DNA from: Pelecanus crispus
Lineage: Eukaryota; Chordata; Aves; Pelecaniformes; Pelecanidae
Length of the DNA: 64,000 nucleotides
Direction of reading: 5' to 3'
NCBI RefSeq assembly: GCF_030463565.1
Contig: NC_134643.1
Location: forward strand, 46,786,221 to 46,850,220
Positions 49,480-62,656 of the stretch are shown here, piece after piece (the first letter of the stretch is position 1; each line of letters starts with the position of its first letter). The notes under the pieces were generated by a model. That model saw only the letters and a list, made by a program, of their open reading frames with translations, was not told the DNA's origin and did not search any database. A program made the position numbers and the translations under genes.

Positions 49480-50460
49480 GAAAGTGGCTTCTGGAGGTCA
49501 TCTGGTCCAGATCATGGTGTAAGGTGGGGCCAACTTAGATCAGGTTGTTCAGGGCCTTGTCCAGTCATGTTTTAAGTATCTCCAAGGGCCATGATTCAGC
49601 AGCCCATTCCAATGTTTGCCCTCACCATGAAGTTTTTTCCCTCGTATCTATTCAGAATTTGCAGCTGTTGTGCATTATCTATTGTCTTTTCATTGTGCAC
49701 CTCCAAGAAGAGTCCAGGTTAATCTTTTCTGTTCCCTTTCCTTTAGGTAGTCAAAGACAGCAGTTAGAACCCTCCTCGACCTTCTCTGCAGCCCTGTAGT
49801 TCTCTTGCCACCACTGAATTCGTTCCATTAAGTGAGTGTGGTGGGCTGGAGAGCTCAAAGCAGCACTCTAGATACTCTCACAAGTGCTAAAAAAGGGGAA
49901 TAATCACATCCCTTAACCTGCAGGCTTCACTGCAGAGTCCTATAGATTTTCTACCCACCTTAGAGTCCATCTGTGTGAGTCATATCTTTCAAATTTGTCG
50001 ATAAAGATACTAAGGAAACCTTGCTGAAAGCCTCGCTAAAGTCAAGGTGAACTATGACTATGGTCTCCCCTAGCTCGTGGAGCCAGTCACTGCATTTGTT
50101 TGTCAGTTCCTGCCAGCTATTTTCAATCTCCTTCTTCTTCATGGGCCTGGGCATGGTTTCCAGGAAAATTTGCTCCATAACCTTATTGAGAACTGAGGTT
50201 AGACTGAAGATGGGTGTGATGTTTGCCTTTTTCCTACCGTCAGGAACTTCCCTTGATGGGCACGACCTTTCGGAGATGATAGAGTGTGGCCTTTGTGTGA
50301 CACCAGCCAGTTGCCTCAGCTTCCTGAAATGCATCCCATCTGGTCACATGCACTTGTGTATTTCCAGTTTGCTTGTGTGGTCGCTAAGCCAATGTCATCT
50401 CTACTGTAGGTAGTCCTTCACTTGCCCAGGCTCTGACACTAAGCTCAGGAAAGCTACTGG
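49480..50460 (-). mobile_element. Old CR1 LINE, antisense, with internal deletions
   Basis: Read on the minus strand, ORF2 pieces appear in order: VPDGRKKANITPIFS, VLNKVMEQIFLETM, SDWLHELGETIVIVHLDFSE and then AFSKVS, which correspond to the CR1 reverse transcriptase around the conserved LDFSKAFD block. They are followed by the 'cacttgtgagagt' region and a 3' UTR-like end near 49490-49520 ('ctggaccagatgacctccag'). Much of the middle and C-terminal part is deleted, and the frame is broken several times. Divergence is much higher than in the 1655 or 38535 copies. Confidence 0.85.
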
Positions 50461-50913
50461 CTAATCTAGGCATCAACCAGAGATTGTGGAGACCTGTAGA
50501 AGCCTTATGTGGAGAGACTAGTTTGAGTATTAGGAACCAGGCTTAGAGCTAGATCTCTGCAGTGATGGACAGAAGATCTTCCTAAGAAGCAGAGAGAATT
50601 GGGCAGAATTTGCTGCAATATGGGGAATTGGTTACTTGATTTAAATCATCCCAGTAAGCAAGGGCTTGCCTGCGTGGATAAGTGGGAAGTTCTGTTATAT
50701 AGCATTTCACACTAATTTTATCTTGACTTAGTAGCTTTGAGGCTTCTCTGTTTTAATAATGTCATTGCTCTATTTTATATTTATATTATTTTTTTCCCAG
50801 TTTAAAAGCTTTTTTATCTTCTTAAGAACAACACTGAGGCAAGTCCACCTCTAAGCTCCTTCCCCAAAAGCAGCACATTTTCCATCTTTGCTGCTTCTTT
50901 TTCTTTAATGTAA

Positions 50914-51064
50914 ATCATAGAATCATATAGAATCATAGAATGCTTTGGGTTGGAAGGGACCTTGAGAGATCATCGAGCCCAACCCCCCTGCAGTAAGCAG
51001 GGACTGAACCTGTGAACTTGGCATTATTAGCACCATGTTCTAACCAACTGAGCTGCAGTTGGTT
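50914..51064 (-). mobile_element. tRNA-Ile-derived SINE with CR1-X-type 3' tail
   Basis: On the minus strand the element opens with an isoleucine-tRNA-like head. An A box AGCTCAGTTGG is followed by TTAGAACATGGTGCTAATAA (anticodon loop CTAATAA, anticodon AAU at 51028-51026) and a B box GGTTCAGTCC (51010-51001). The body then switches to the CR1 3' end ('ttgggctcgatgatc', 'ggtcccttccaacccaaagc') and closes with ATTCTATGATTCTATATGAT-type tail repeats at 50914-50940. No reverse transcriptase sequence is present, so it needed a CR1-X-type LINE to move; such a LINE end is at 3876-4077. The structure matches TguSINE1, which I recall as a passerine SINE made from tRNA-Ile and CR1-X. The first bases of the tRNA are replaced by an inverted copy of the A-box region. 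Confidence 0.88.
51042..51064. repeat. Inverted repeat at the head of the SINE
   Basis: AACCAACTG (51042-51050) and CAGTTGGTT (51056-51064) are exact reverse complements around the 5-base loop AGCTG. The inner arm is the A-box part of the tRNA-Ile head; the outer arm occupies the place of the tRNA acceptor and 5' D-arm bases. Confidence 0.88.
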
Positions 51065-54000
51065 GTTCTCATAAGCCTAGTTGAAGCAGATGTGCCAGCC
51101 CACAAAAAAGCTGCTGTGTACTGGCAGTTGCCATAACTTGAGATGGCTAGGCTGTATGTTGTTTGGCAGTTAAGTTTTATTTAATATCAAGATCAGTTTT
51201 GTTTGAGGCCAGTGAAAAATTGCTTTTTCACTTCATATTAACTAGAATTAACTGATATTCATGGGAAGAAATTTTACCTGTTTTGATGCCTAACATAGTG
51301 TTTATAAGTCTGAGGTGGTGAATTGACAAAATATCAACAAATGTTACTATGCTATTTTTGTCAGGCTATTGAATCACCTTGGTTATCACAGGTTTGTTTT
51401 TTTTGTCTCTGAGGAGCTGACTACAAGGAATAATGCCTTACATTTCTCATATTTTCAAAAAATAGTAAATGTATTGCAAGATTGCCTGATTCAGTTTGCT
51501 ATCGGACACTCTGTGAATACTTTGGGAGCATTTCTGATGAAAGTAGGTGCCAGTAGTCAGTCTTGAATATTGCAATCAGTATACAGTGTCCTTCTATGTG
51601 TCTATAAATAAGCTAATCTGGAAATGTTTGTAAGGGCACCACATTTCCAATTATGCTGGAAATAATTTTGAAGTCTTAAGATCATGAAAACCTTTGTTTT
51701 GATTTATTAGTAACTACAACAGTGAAGAGGTGCTGTGTATTATCGAGTTTCAATTAATTTTAAAAAATTGAAGCCAGTGACTTTTAACACCTGTCTTTAA
51801 ATTTCACTGCTGTTACAGGCAGTACCAAATACTAAATTTCAGTTAATAAGGAATATTATGACAGCTCTTGGAAAATTCTAAGTAGTTTTACTTTGGCTTT
51901 CTCTAAGGAGAAATGGCTGTTTATACAGAGATTCTTCTATGGATAAAATGCACTTAGCCATTAGTATAATTGATTCCTTTGGGGTTTTTCTTCACTGTTA
52001 CTGCATCAGATAGTCAATTACAGAAGAGTAGTAAGGATTTTACTATTTATTAGAGACTTTGTACATAAACCTATTTACATAGCCATTGTGGCAGTTTTTC
52101 TGGAAAAAAATCAGTTTGCTAATGATTTTTAGGTTAAAACAAATTCTGTGCCTCTGTTCAGGAGCTATTCTTAGGATTTTGGGGAGCTGTTTTATCTTAC
52201 ATTCAGCAAATACATTTCTGGGGCAATGTACCACCTGGACTATGATTATCCTTTAATAGACAGTATTTGCAAATTTAAGATATTTTAAAAAATACTTGAC
52301 TTTCCTTAAAAAGGAGTTTATATGTTTCTGTATTCTAATTCTCTTCTTTCCATCCTTCATACCAAACACATCAGTACCAGTCTAGAAACCAGTGAAATTC
52401 TTCAATATGATATCCTCTGTTTTGAGGACAAAACACATGAGCGTGGCTATTGCTAAGGAGCTACTTATAAATAAGGAGTTCGTAATTTGAAATAAGACAT
52501 AGGTGTAGTTGTATAGGTAGTTTCAATGATAGATATCTGATAGAAACCCTTTTTGAGGGTAGCTTGAGTACTGCAAAGTGTGAACTCCAGCTTTTGTAAT
52601 GATTTCCAGTGTCAAGTCACTGCTCTAGGAAGAAGAAGATATATGCTGGGCAGAGGAGTTCTAGAGCCATCCTGGAAACTGTGAAGAGTAACTTGTCGAT
52701 AAGGCACTCTGGAAGAAGTCAGCAAACCTTTTTTCAGAAGAGTAAGAGCCTTGGACTCTCAAGTTACATAAATATAAACTTGGACTACACTTGTTATGCT
52801 CTAACTTTTAAAAGCTAGTGAACATAATTAAGGGAACCGACAGGGATGCAAAGGGTAGTCAAAATTCACATACAGAATTTTATCAGATTTGTGAAAACTG
52901 AAAAGGCCTTGAATAAGGTGGATTCAGCGGACAAAAACTTCAAAACCGAATTATCTAAAGGATTCCTTACACAACATAATGGCTTCATATCACTCTGTTC
53001 CACTGAAATATGGAAGGACTAGTCACTGTTTTAGAAGTATTAGAGTACAGATGATTAATGTGTTGCCTAGGTATATTTTCAAAGATATTCCACAGCCAAT
53101 GTCTTTAAATAGCTATCACTGATACCATGGCAACACAGGAAAACACTTCCAAGCAAAGATCAAAAAGCTTGATTTCCGTTCCAAGGCATCTTTAGATATT
53201 GCTGTACAGGGCACATTTCCATGAATTTGTGACAGGGCTAACTAGTCACTAAAACCCAGATGTTTTCTATCAAAACTGATCCTGAAAAAAATACAAAACT
53301 TGAAAAAATATTAACTAGGTAAGTTTTACAGACATTAAATGACAGCATTACCTATTTAAGTTATTAAAGTATTTTTCATGAATAAATGTAGCAAAAATAT
53401 ATTAAAACCTGAAACTATATAATTTTGTGTGTGTACACGGTAAGAGTTTATAATTGAGAAAGCCAAGGTTTCTATAATGCACAGTAACTAAAGCATAGCC
53501 TAGGTTTGGGTTTTGAAAATTACTTCGATGACAACTGATTCTGTTTCCTGAAATGGAAGAACATTTTTCTTTGCCCCTGCTCCCCCCAGCAAAATGCCAT
53601 TTAGTGATGCGTTTTTTAGGAAAAATACAAACCCAAGGAACTTTGAAGTCTTTGGCAAAGGAACATTTAGTCTTTCCCATGAAGGAAGAAGGCAATTTAA
53701 GTAGTTCCTCTACTTTCTTTGGAATCCTAGAAGTAGACTGAGATACTACTATGTCATGGAAGATAGATGCCATGGAAGACCTAAACCAGGTTGAGTTATT
53801 TGTGTTTCAGTATTGCCTTGACTGAGTTTGGCAGTGTATACAGAGATGAAATAGGCTGTGTGTGAAGGATGTTGATGAGGGTAATAAAGATTACTTTCCA
53901 CTGAAAAAGCTCAGGGGAAGGAAAAATGACATTTAATTCCATTTACTTACAATCTCAGAAGATGCTATCGAGAATTTTATATCATTGTTTGGAATTACTT

Positions 54001-54989
54001 ACTCATCTTAAATAATCTTTACTCCATAATTACCCTGTCTTTGTCCTAGAACTGGAAAATGCATGCAAGATTTTGGTATCACTTTGTAATATGAATCCTC
54101 AAGGATTTCAGAATCACTAAAGATAAATAATTGTCCCTTGGTTATGATCCAAGCTTAACACTTCTGAATACAGATTTGTTGTAATCTCGTTAATATTAAT
54201 AGAGTTTATTAAAAGCATGAAGAAGTTGAGTGACGTAATTTCCATGTTATCTTCATGATTGAAACACACTATGGAACAGATCTTTGATTAGTTTAAGTTG
54301 GCATATATCCACTGGGATAATTCCAACTTTAAAATAAGCACCAAACTTTCATCATATTCATGATGTTATATTAGAAACATCTTTAGCTGAGTTTTTCAAG
54401 ATTCTTAAATACTTGAAATACCTGAGAATTTTGCAAACTTCTTTCTGTCTCCAATTCTACAAATAATGAATATCTGTAATTCTTTGCTTTGCTGTCAAAG
54501 CACAATTTCGTATGTTCATGAATTAGCTTGCTTTCACACTCTGTCTGCTACATTGGTAGGCCTAAGAGTATAGGTTGAATGTCTACATTGCTTATATCAC
54601 ATTCTGAAGCCTTTTTTGACAGATGTGGGATCAATATATGAAAGAAGACTAATTCATTTTTATATAAAATAATATTTTGATAACAAAATAGAATGAAGAT
54701 ACAAAATAAACAGCCTGGCTTCAGCCTCCATAACAGAGACATGGAAATCATGCAACTTATTAACATCAAAGGTTCCTCTATTCCAATATCTGGCCTTCTA
54801 TAGAGGCCAACAGCAGGCATGTATAGAAGAGTGTAAAATCATAGTGAGTACATAGCAATGCTTCCTCCAAATACCCTCTCATACTTCCAGCATGTTTTGG
54901 GTCATGAGCTTCTTGGAACAAAGTGATATATTTGCATTAACTAGGCGTTGATGGATGTTTATTCCTTGAATCCTTTGGATTACTTTTGA

Positions 54990-56420
54990 ACATATGTAAA
55001 CTTTTAGCATCTATAGCATGCTACAGTAAGAAATCAACTGCTTGTTGTACAAAGAAGCATTTCCTTTTGATTGTTTTAGGGCCGCTGACTGCATGTTTCT
55101 CTTTTATACCCCTTAAATTTGGGTGTAAAAGTCAGTACACATCTGTCCCTATTTATTTTCTCCATCCCATTCTGATTTTACAGATTTTTCATTCCCCCAT
55201 TATCGCTTTAATTTTTCGTATTACTTGCTCCTGTTATTAAAATGTTCCTTATTTGAGACAATCCTGTTTCTCTTCTCTGCACCTTTTTGGGTGGTATTAC
55301 TTGTTATCAGAGGTGAGAAAAACAAATCCAAACACAGTATTCAAGATTCAGGTGCAGCATGGATTTATATAGTAGCATAATAGTGTTTTCTGTGTTTTTT
55401 CCTTAATAATTTCTAATAATTTTTTTTTCCTCTTCTTAGTACTGGGCTGATCTTTTCATCGAACTGTTAGCTCTCAGTTCAAAGCCATTCATTGTATGTT
55501 TAAAGTTAATATTTTTCCCAATTTTAATCACTTTCATCTACATTGAATTTTATATGCCATTTCATCTCTAATTTTTATTAGAAATGGCTCTATTTTTTAT
55601 TATGCTTAAGATCATCCGCAAACTTTTTCCTACTCTTCATTAACTTTTCCAGATCATTTATGAATTTGATCAACAACCTGTTCCAGCACAAGTCTCCTTA
55701 GGCCTCTGCTGGTGAGCTCTGTCCTCTGTGAAAAATTGTATTTTATTCCCATCCTTTGTTTCTGTCAATTACTTACTCATAGGAATACTTTGTATCTTGT
55801 TCTGTGTTATGATAGTTTCACTAATGGTCTTGTTGAATGCCATTTGGAAATCCACTCTATCTTTCTTGTCAAAGTGTTATGTGAAGCCTTCAAAAAAAAT
55901 TCCAATACGTTTGTGCGATAGGACTTCCCTTTAAGAAAGTCACGTTGACTCTTCCCAAATATGTTATATTTGCACATATATCCTGTGACTATATTCTTTA
56001 AAATACTTTCTCTCCATATAAATGTGAGGCTTCCTGTTTGGAAGCTCCCTCAACCTTCACTTGAGCTCTTCATAAGCATTAATGTTACATTACCTGCTTT
56101 TCTGATCTCTAGAACCAAAGAGAAGAGCCAAATCAAGAAGTTGCACACTGCAGTTTGGCAATTTCATCCTGGTTTTAGTTTTTGGATGGATGCCATATGG
56201 CCTTGGCAATTTTTTGATGTTTACAACTTCTGTTTTTCTATAACTTCTAGGGATCCTTCAGTTTTAGATATGTCTTCTGATGAGTTCTTTCTGTGAAGCA
56301 GGACTGTGGCTTAAGAACTGCATTTAGCTTTTCTTCCATGCTTTGTTTCCTTGAGCAATCCTGTATAGCTTTATCACAATTGTTGTCCTATAACTACTAT
56401 CTATTTATAAGAAATTCTGT
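54990..56420 (-). mobile_element. Very old CR1-type LINE relic (turtle-like), antisense
   Basis: The plus strand follows, in order, the antisense of amniote CR1 elements of the kind common in turtles. It shows 'tccctatttattttctccat', 'cagtattcaagattcaggtg', 'atttatatagtagcataata', 'cagatcatttatgaatttga', 'gaaatccactctatctttct', 'cacgttgactctt', and 'tttggatggatgccatatgg' followed by 'ccttggcaat'. These correspond to the 3' UTR and the reverse transcriptase region. Similarity is spread over about 1.4 kb but broken everywhere, with no long frame, so the copy is much older than the other CR1s here. Both ends are approximate. Confidence 0.72.
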
Positions 56421-59400
56421 AGACATTCAGCTATCTGCAAAAGGCCAGAGAGATTTGAGACTAAAGTTAAAGAAAAATTGCGGTCTATACAAATTATTAT
56501 CAAAAGAACATACAGAATTATTTTTTATTTTTATAACCATTGAAAGAAAAATGTTTTGTTTGCCTGTGACAATTACACTACTCACCTAAGAAAGTAATCT
56601 GTTAATAACCTTTTTTTCTTCTGTCACCGTGCAGAACACAGTTAAATAGCTTGTGCTCTCTCAAGGAGATTCAGAATAATTCCCTAACAATTTCATGCTC
56701 TGAAATGGAGTCAGAATATTTAGAACATAATAAAAATTACATAGCTGAGAAGAAAAAAAAAACCTTCATTTTTTTCATAATGACTGTTGTTGAGATCAAG
56801 TGCAAATAGACTAATTATACTGCGAGCAGAAGTAATACTAAAGATATAAATCCATGGTAAGCAAGGTTACTTTCCTGTTTGGGTGGTAGTATTTATAGCA
56901 TTGTCGAGTCACAATGTCGCTGTGTATTTTCTACTGGTCTGAACAGGGTAATTCCTTCCCGGACTCCTGTAAGAATAGAGTCTGTACATAGTGACAGCCT
57001 TTGTTTGTCAAGAGCAAAGAGCTTATGGTATGTGAACTAATGCCTGTTTCTCCAGCAGTCATTAAGGACTCTAACATGAATTCTCTGGAAACAAAATATC
57101 ATTAAAATGACAAACTACACATGTTTAATATACCACTTATTTCAGTAGCGTCTGCAGGAATGTAATAATAGTCTTTTGAAAAACTAAAGTATCAAATAGT
57201 TGTCTATTTACCTTTTTTGAAACAGAAAAAAATGGATTGTTTCAACATAGAATCTCTTACATTGTGCATTTTACACCAAACTAGGCAAATAAACACATTG
57301 CCATATTTGACAAGGGAGAACAAATACAAAAAATCTTTCAAACTGAAATAAGAAAAAGAGAAAGCTTCCTTTTGAAAGCAAATGCCATTTTCAAATACAG
57401 AGCTTCAGAAAACTTTTTTCTGTCTTGAAATATAGTTTCTGTGAAGTCATTTCATATATCTTCCACAGTTTTAGTGACTATGATTGATTTTTATAAGGAT
57501 ATTGCCTTTTTACACATCTTTGTAGCATAATGTCAACATAAATATACAATTGTACATGTTCTGATCCTTCAGTCTACAACATGTAAGTAAGGCTAAACAA
57601 TTTGTAGTATTTGAATGACTTCAGCAGGGTTCCTTTTAAGCATAGTATTCTGCACTGACTATTGCAATTTCAGGGCCTTGGTGAGAAAAATCTAATGTAC
57701 AGTGTGACCTTTGAGTGTTAATTCCAACTTGGAAATTACAGGCTTTGTCGTGCAGAAGACTTCTGATGTATTGCAATAATGGTGTATCCACTCCTGCAGT
57801 TCTTACATAGGCATATCTCATGTTTGTTACAGAAGACCTATTTCCATTAAGACAAGACATAAATATGCCTGCTAATGACGACTGGGATGAGGAGAGTTAG
57901 AAGTAGGAGGTATAAAATATAGTTCTAGTAATGTTACTGGTTACATTAAAAGATATATAAGGATAGCTACATATTGTGTCTATGCATATGTTATACCTCT
58001 TTCTCCTACTTTGCAAATGGGATTTGTCTGATTTAGGATATAAATTCTTTTACTTTTTAAAATTTGTGTCATGCCTTGCTAAGTGAGTGCTATGAGATGT
58101 CCAGTAGTATGAAAAGGCAGTAATTGGCTTCAGTGGGAGTTTTCTCTAAGTGAAAGAGGTAGACAAGTCTGGTGTATAAAACAGCCTTTGCCAGTGTTGA
58201 AATTCATCTCCCTTTTGTTTGGAGTTTATTAAAAGCAACTGCAGAATATCCCATTGTCCAGTCTAAGAAAATAAATTTTGATACATAAGAAAATTGAGAA
58301 AAATATTTGATCACTGTATAAAGAACTTATATAAAAATACTCTTCCTTTAGCTTATACCTTTTCAGAGCAGTTTATGGATTTTGTATCCTATAATTCCAT
58401 TTTATTTTTGCACTAAAGAGAGTTTATACATTTACCATGTTTACCAGTAAAGATGAGATTTTTTCCAGGTGATTTAACTTAAAAATTAGGGGTCATTTTC
58501 CTTTCCAGTTAATACGGTTGTAATTAGCACTTTGCAAAAATGTAAAATTTTTAATATTATATTTACAATTTTGAGTACCAGAATCTAATGTTCTTTTTAC
58601 TTGTAAATATTTTGGTTTGTGCATTTGGAAAATTACTACTGTCTTTTGACTCATCATATAAGTGGAAATGGCATAGTAGTTCATACACTATATATAAGCC
58701 ATATTTATTTCTTATTCACTGAGTGTTTGAGTTGGAGTTTCATGTTTCTGTTGCTGATTCTTAATATGACTATTGCTAACTTCCTAGAATTAGGTAATAG
58801 GTTTTAATACAACGTTAGCAAAGAATTTATTTTAATTTCCTGTCACAGCTACTGACCTCAATTTTTATGGCAGTCCCTGGGTTTGTTGGTAGTACTAGAA
58901 TGAACTCTCTTTTCTCCTGGGAGATGAGGCTTCTTCTTCTATGAGCTCCTTTTGAGCCTGAGCTTGTCAGCTCCATCCTTACTCTGGTCCTCTGATTTGT
59001 CTAAATTGTAAGTCATTCAAGGCCTTCCAAGAGTCTAGAAGAATGGGGGTCCCTCCCTACCTTACTGTGGCCCCTACTGAAATACCAGTACTGATACAAA
59101 ACTGTCAGCAACCATTTATTCATCTCTCACTTGTTGTTGCCCTTCTAGGCTTCCTTTTAGTTTTGAGTAATAGATACAAAAATTCCTTTGTCTACAACGG
59201 ACATTTTAATAAGAATATTTTTAAAGAATCTGATTAATTGAAAAAAAAGGAGAAAAAAAAATTAAAGAGAAGAAGGGACATGGATTTATAAGGCCATTTA
59301 CAGTTCTCAAGTGTGCCCTGCTTTTGTTGCTTTGTCTTTAGTTTTACACTTCTAGGAATGCTGGCTATATTCTTTGGAAGAAGGAAGGCTCTAGTTAGAC

Positions 59401-62400
59401 AGAAGGAGATCATCCCAAGGCTTTTTAGATCACAGCTTTTCATAAGGGTAAAGATGCTATTTCACCATTTACCATACACTGTTAAGGACGCACTGATTTT
59501 CTAACAACTTCAAATACTGAAATAGGAATGGTGGGACAGAGGATAATTAGGAATGAGGGGAAAGGGAATAATTTAGTCCTATTTATTACAGCTTTTTTTT
59601 CCTCTTGACCATCAATATTTCAGGAACTACCCAAGCAAGGACACGATCCCTATGGTTGTTACCTCTCAAGTATTGCTCTTTGAATTAAATAGCTGAAGAG
59701 CAGATCTTAGTGCCAGCCTTGGGGATTCAGCCATGTACAGGTTTTAGGTGCCATGTTATGTTACCCTTATCCACTTGTCTTTGTTGAGAATCCCAAAGCA
59801 TTGTTGGCCAACAAGTATATGATTAATACGGAGATTTTTCAATGTCCTTGGCAGTCCTTGTACAATTACCTCGCGCTGACAGCTGTGACTGATCTTCAGT
59901 CATTTATTATGCTTTTTCTGTACAATTGGTGCTCCTTTTATTATTGCCTTGAGTATTCTCTAGCTGCCCAGGAGTGGTTCAAAATGGAGCCTTCCCATAG
60001 TCTTCTGTTTCTTTTATTTTCATCTTTCTTTTTTTTGTCTTTCATGATCACAGAAAGAGATCATAGATACTCAAGTGCAGTGGATGTGAAGTACAAAAAT
60101 GCAACTGAAGTTAATTAATAAATATCTGAACTCCAGGTTTCTCATGCTTTGAAATTGAGAAAATGGAAAAAAAAAATCAAGAAAACCTTCAAAAAACAGC
60201 TCCATGAATCAGTGGGAATTAAACATCTTAAAAACCTAAATCATACACTGAAGTAGAAAGGCAAAGTAGGGACTTACAATTCATAACTGTAGCGTAATTT
60301 AGAAATTGGGGGTGCAGACTGTGAGGATGGACAAAGATGAGACACTAAGACATCAGGAAGGAATCAGCTGAAATAGATGCTAGTATCAAAATAATAGCAA
60401 ATGAGTAGGAGATGTGACTGTTTTAATGTAATTAAAGATAAGAAAATATAAAAAGGAAATCGAAGTTCTCTTTGGAGTACTTCTACATTAACTACATTAA
60501 TCCTTTCATCTTACTTCTACTGCTGGATATTTTTTCTGTAACTACCAAAAAAGGAAGCATAAATAAAAAATATTCAGTGTTCTGTATTTTCGAAATCCTG
60601 TTTCCTAGCTACACTTAACAGTTTTGTTAGTTAAGCAACTCTTTTAAAAAATTCCTTTGAAACACTGCTGAAGCCAGTAAGAGTCTTAATGGATTTGTGG
60701 ATAGGATGGTAACAACAATAAGGCTCACCTGAAACTTTTCTCTGTATCCAAAGAGAATTAAATCATGATGAGGGAAGTTATAACCAATCTAATTATAAGT
60801 ATGTAGTTGTGATTTATACTTTTTTACTACTCAGTGTAATATTTTCAGTGTACCAGATGTCCGTATGTATTGCCTTTTTTTTCATCTGGAAGTTAAATAG
60901 AAAGGGAGAAAATCCTTTACAAAGTTCAAAATAGTACAGGTACTCCAAATGGCATATGTTGCTACTGTTGCAGTATTACAAAAATTACACAAAATGGAGG
61001 TCTAATTCCTCTACAAAACTTAAGAGCAATTTACTGAAGTTCTTACAAAAATGTCTAAATAATTAGAGGACAAGAAATAACATACGACTTCCAGAACTAA
61101 GTTAAGAAATAAGAACTTCATTCTGACAACACATTAAAAAGCAATAGTTGTATTGGGTTCCCAGAAGAAGTCGAAAGGTAATCTGACATACTTTATAGAA
61201 AATTTAGTCTTGTTCAGTTGATGATAAAAGTATGAGACTTTACATTTACTCAAATTTAAAATGTTTTCCCGATATAGACCTGAGGCTTTGTATTCTGCTT
61301 TGCTAGACAGCATGGAGTGAAAAATTCTATGAATATTTTTCAGTTGTGGCTGGCATCAGGATGTATTTGCACTTGTTTCCCAAAGTGTTAATCTCCTCCA
61401 CAGGATTTCAAGTACATAATAAAGCAAAGTCAAGACAGCTTCTCCATATAGCATTTCTGTCTGTTAGAGGAGTGAGAAATTAGCTGCTGAAGTTAGTCAG
61501 TCAGTCATGAGACATCTCTGTGGTCAAGAGAAGAGTTAGTAAATCTATTGAGGAATTGCTTAAAGTATGCAAATATATAAAAGGATTCTCCCACCTATGT
61601 TTTGAGATCCATAAAGTTCCCTTGTTTTTCAAAAGAGATGAAAAAAATTGTAATGGAAAAAGTGGTGAAAATTTGGAAAGTTCCTATTAAAATCTTTTTC
61701 TAGGAGAGGAGATGTAATGGCTACCAGAAAAATGTTCTTTACTGTGAAAAAAGAATGGTAAGGACAGGTTTAGTTTGTTTAAACAACTCTTCCATGGAAG
61801 TATGAATGTTACTAAACTCAGTCAGAGGGAAATAATAGGAATTTGTTCTGTGGCTAATGGCTGGAATTGCTCTTTTCTGTTTTATTCATCATTATATGTT
61901 TCTGTGTAATCTGTGCTTTATCTTACCCTGCTATGTGTAACTGGGTGATTTTGATGAGTAGGTTTCCTCACTTCAATGAGATGTATCCCATTTATGGGGG
62001 CAGTGAAAACTAACAGCAAGTATCTTCAAGCTACCTTGATCAGTATTTTATCTGTGCAGGCTTCCAGTGAACCATCCTGTTCCACAAAGGTGAATTAGGA
62101 TACAACTTTTCATGTTGTTCATGATGCTGCTTTAACTCTATCATGTTTTCTATGTTCACATAGAAACAGCTGCTGTGTTGTCAGATAAAAGCACAATATG
62201 ATAGTGAGCTATATCATATTAAGTATATCTGAAAATAGTTGCAGGCAGTAGCAGATTTTCCACGGTTTTAAAATGTAACTGATAAATATATGAACTTTAT
62301 AGCAATATATTCATCCTACAAATTTATTTGTTTTTAATCAGCAGTGTGCTTGAGAGTGAATGGGATATGGAAAAATAAATAGAACTCAAGGCAATATTGT

Positions 62401-62588
62401 AGATATGTGGTCAACTTTGGATATACACAAAAAATTCTAAGTTAGAGCATCAGTTTCCCTCTCTTTTTCTCCTACTGCACAGTTTCAAGAATTTAAACGA
62501 AAATGATGCTTTGCCTGATTACCTTTGTCAAAGGTGTCATAAATTCTTCAGAATTATGCATGAGTACGGTGCACTAATATTGAGATTG

Positions 62589-62656
62589 TAGCTCAGTGGG
62601 TAGCAACTTTAACTTGCATGGATGATTAGTTTGCCTGGAGGACAGGTTGTAAATTA
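62589..62656 (+). other. Faint tRNA-like A/B box pair
   Basis: TAGCTCAGTGGG (62589-62600) matches the tRNA A-box consensus exactly, and GGTTGTAAATTA (62645-62656) is a poor B box. The spacing is longer than in most tRNAs and no cloverleaf forms convincingly. It may be a decayed tRNA-derived element or chance. Confidence 0.2.

Noticed and set aside
50998-51060. A functional tRNA-Ile gene
   Set aside because: The anticodon loop and both internal promoter boxes are there, but the 5' acceptor strand is missing and the 3' end passes directly into CR1 sequence, so it is a SINE head.
53402-53773. 123-codon minus-strand frame in METTL25 intron 5
   Set aside because: No recognisable domain, no upstream promoter feature, and the composition is that of the surrounding intron; a chance frame is likely.
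59753-60118. 121-codon plus-strand frame with hydrophobic stretches
   Set aside because: The hydrophobic runs come from T-rich DNA; no signal-peptide or family pattern that I recognise.
62480-62540. Exon-like AG...GT segment after a pyrimidine stretch
   Set aside because: Its translation does not resemble METTL25 and the frame breaks; judged a chance splice-site pair.
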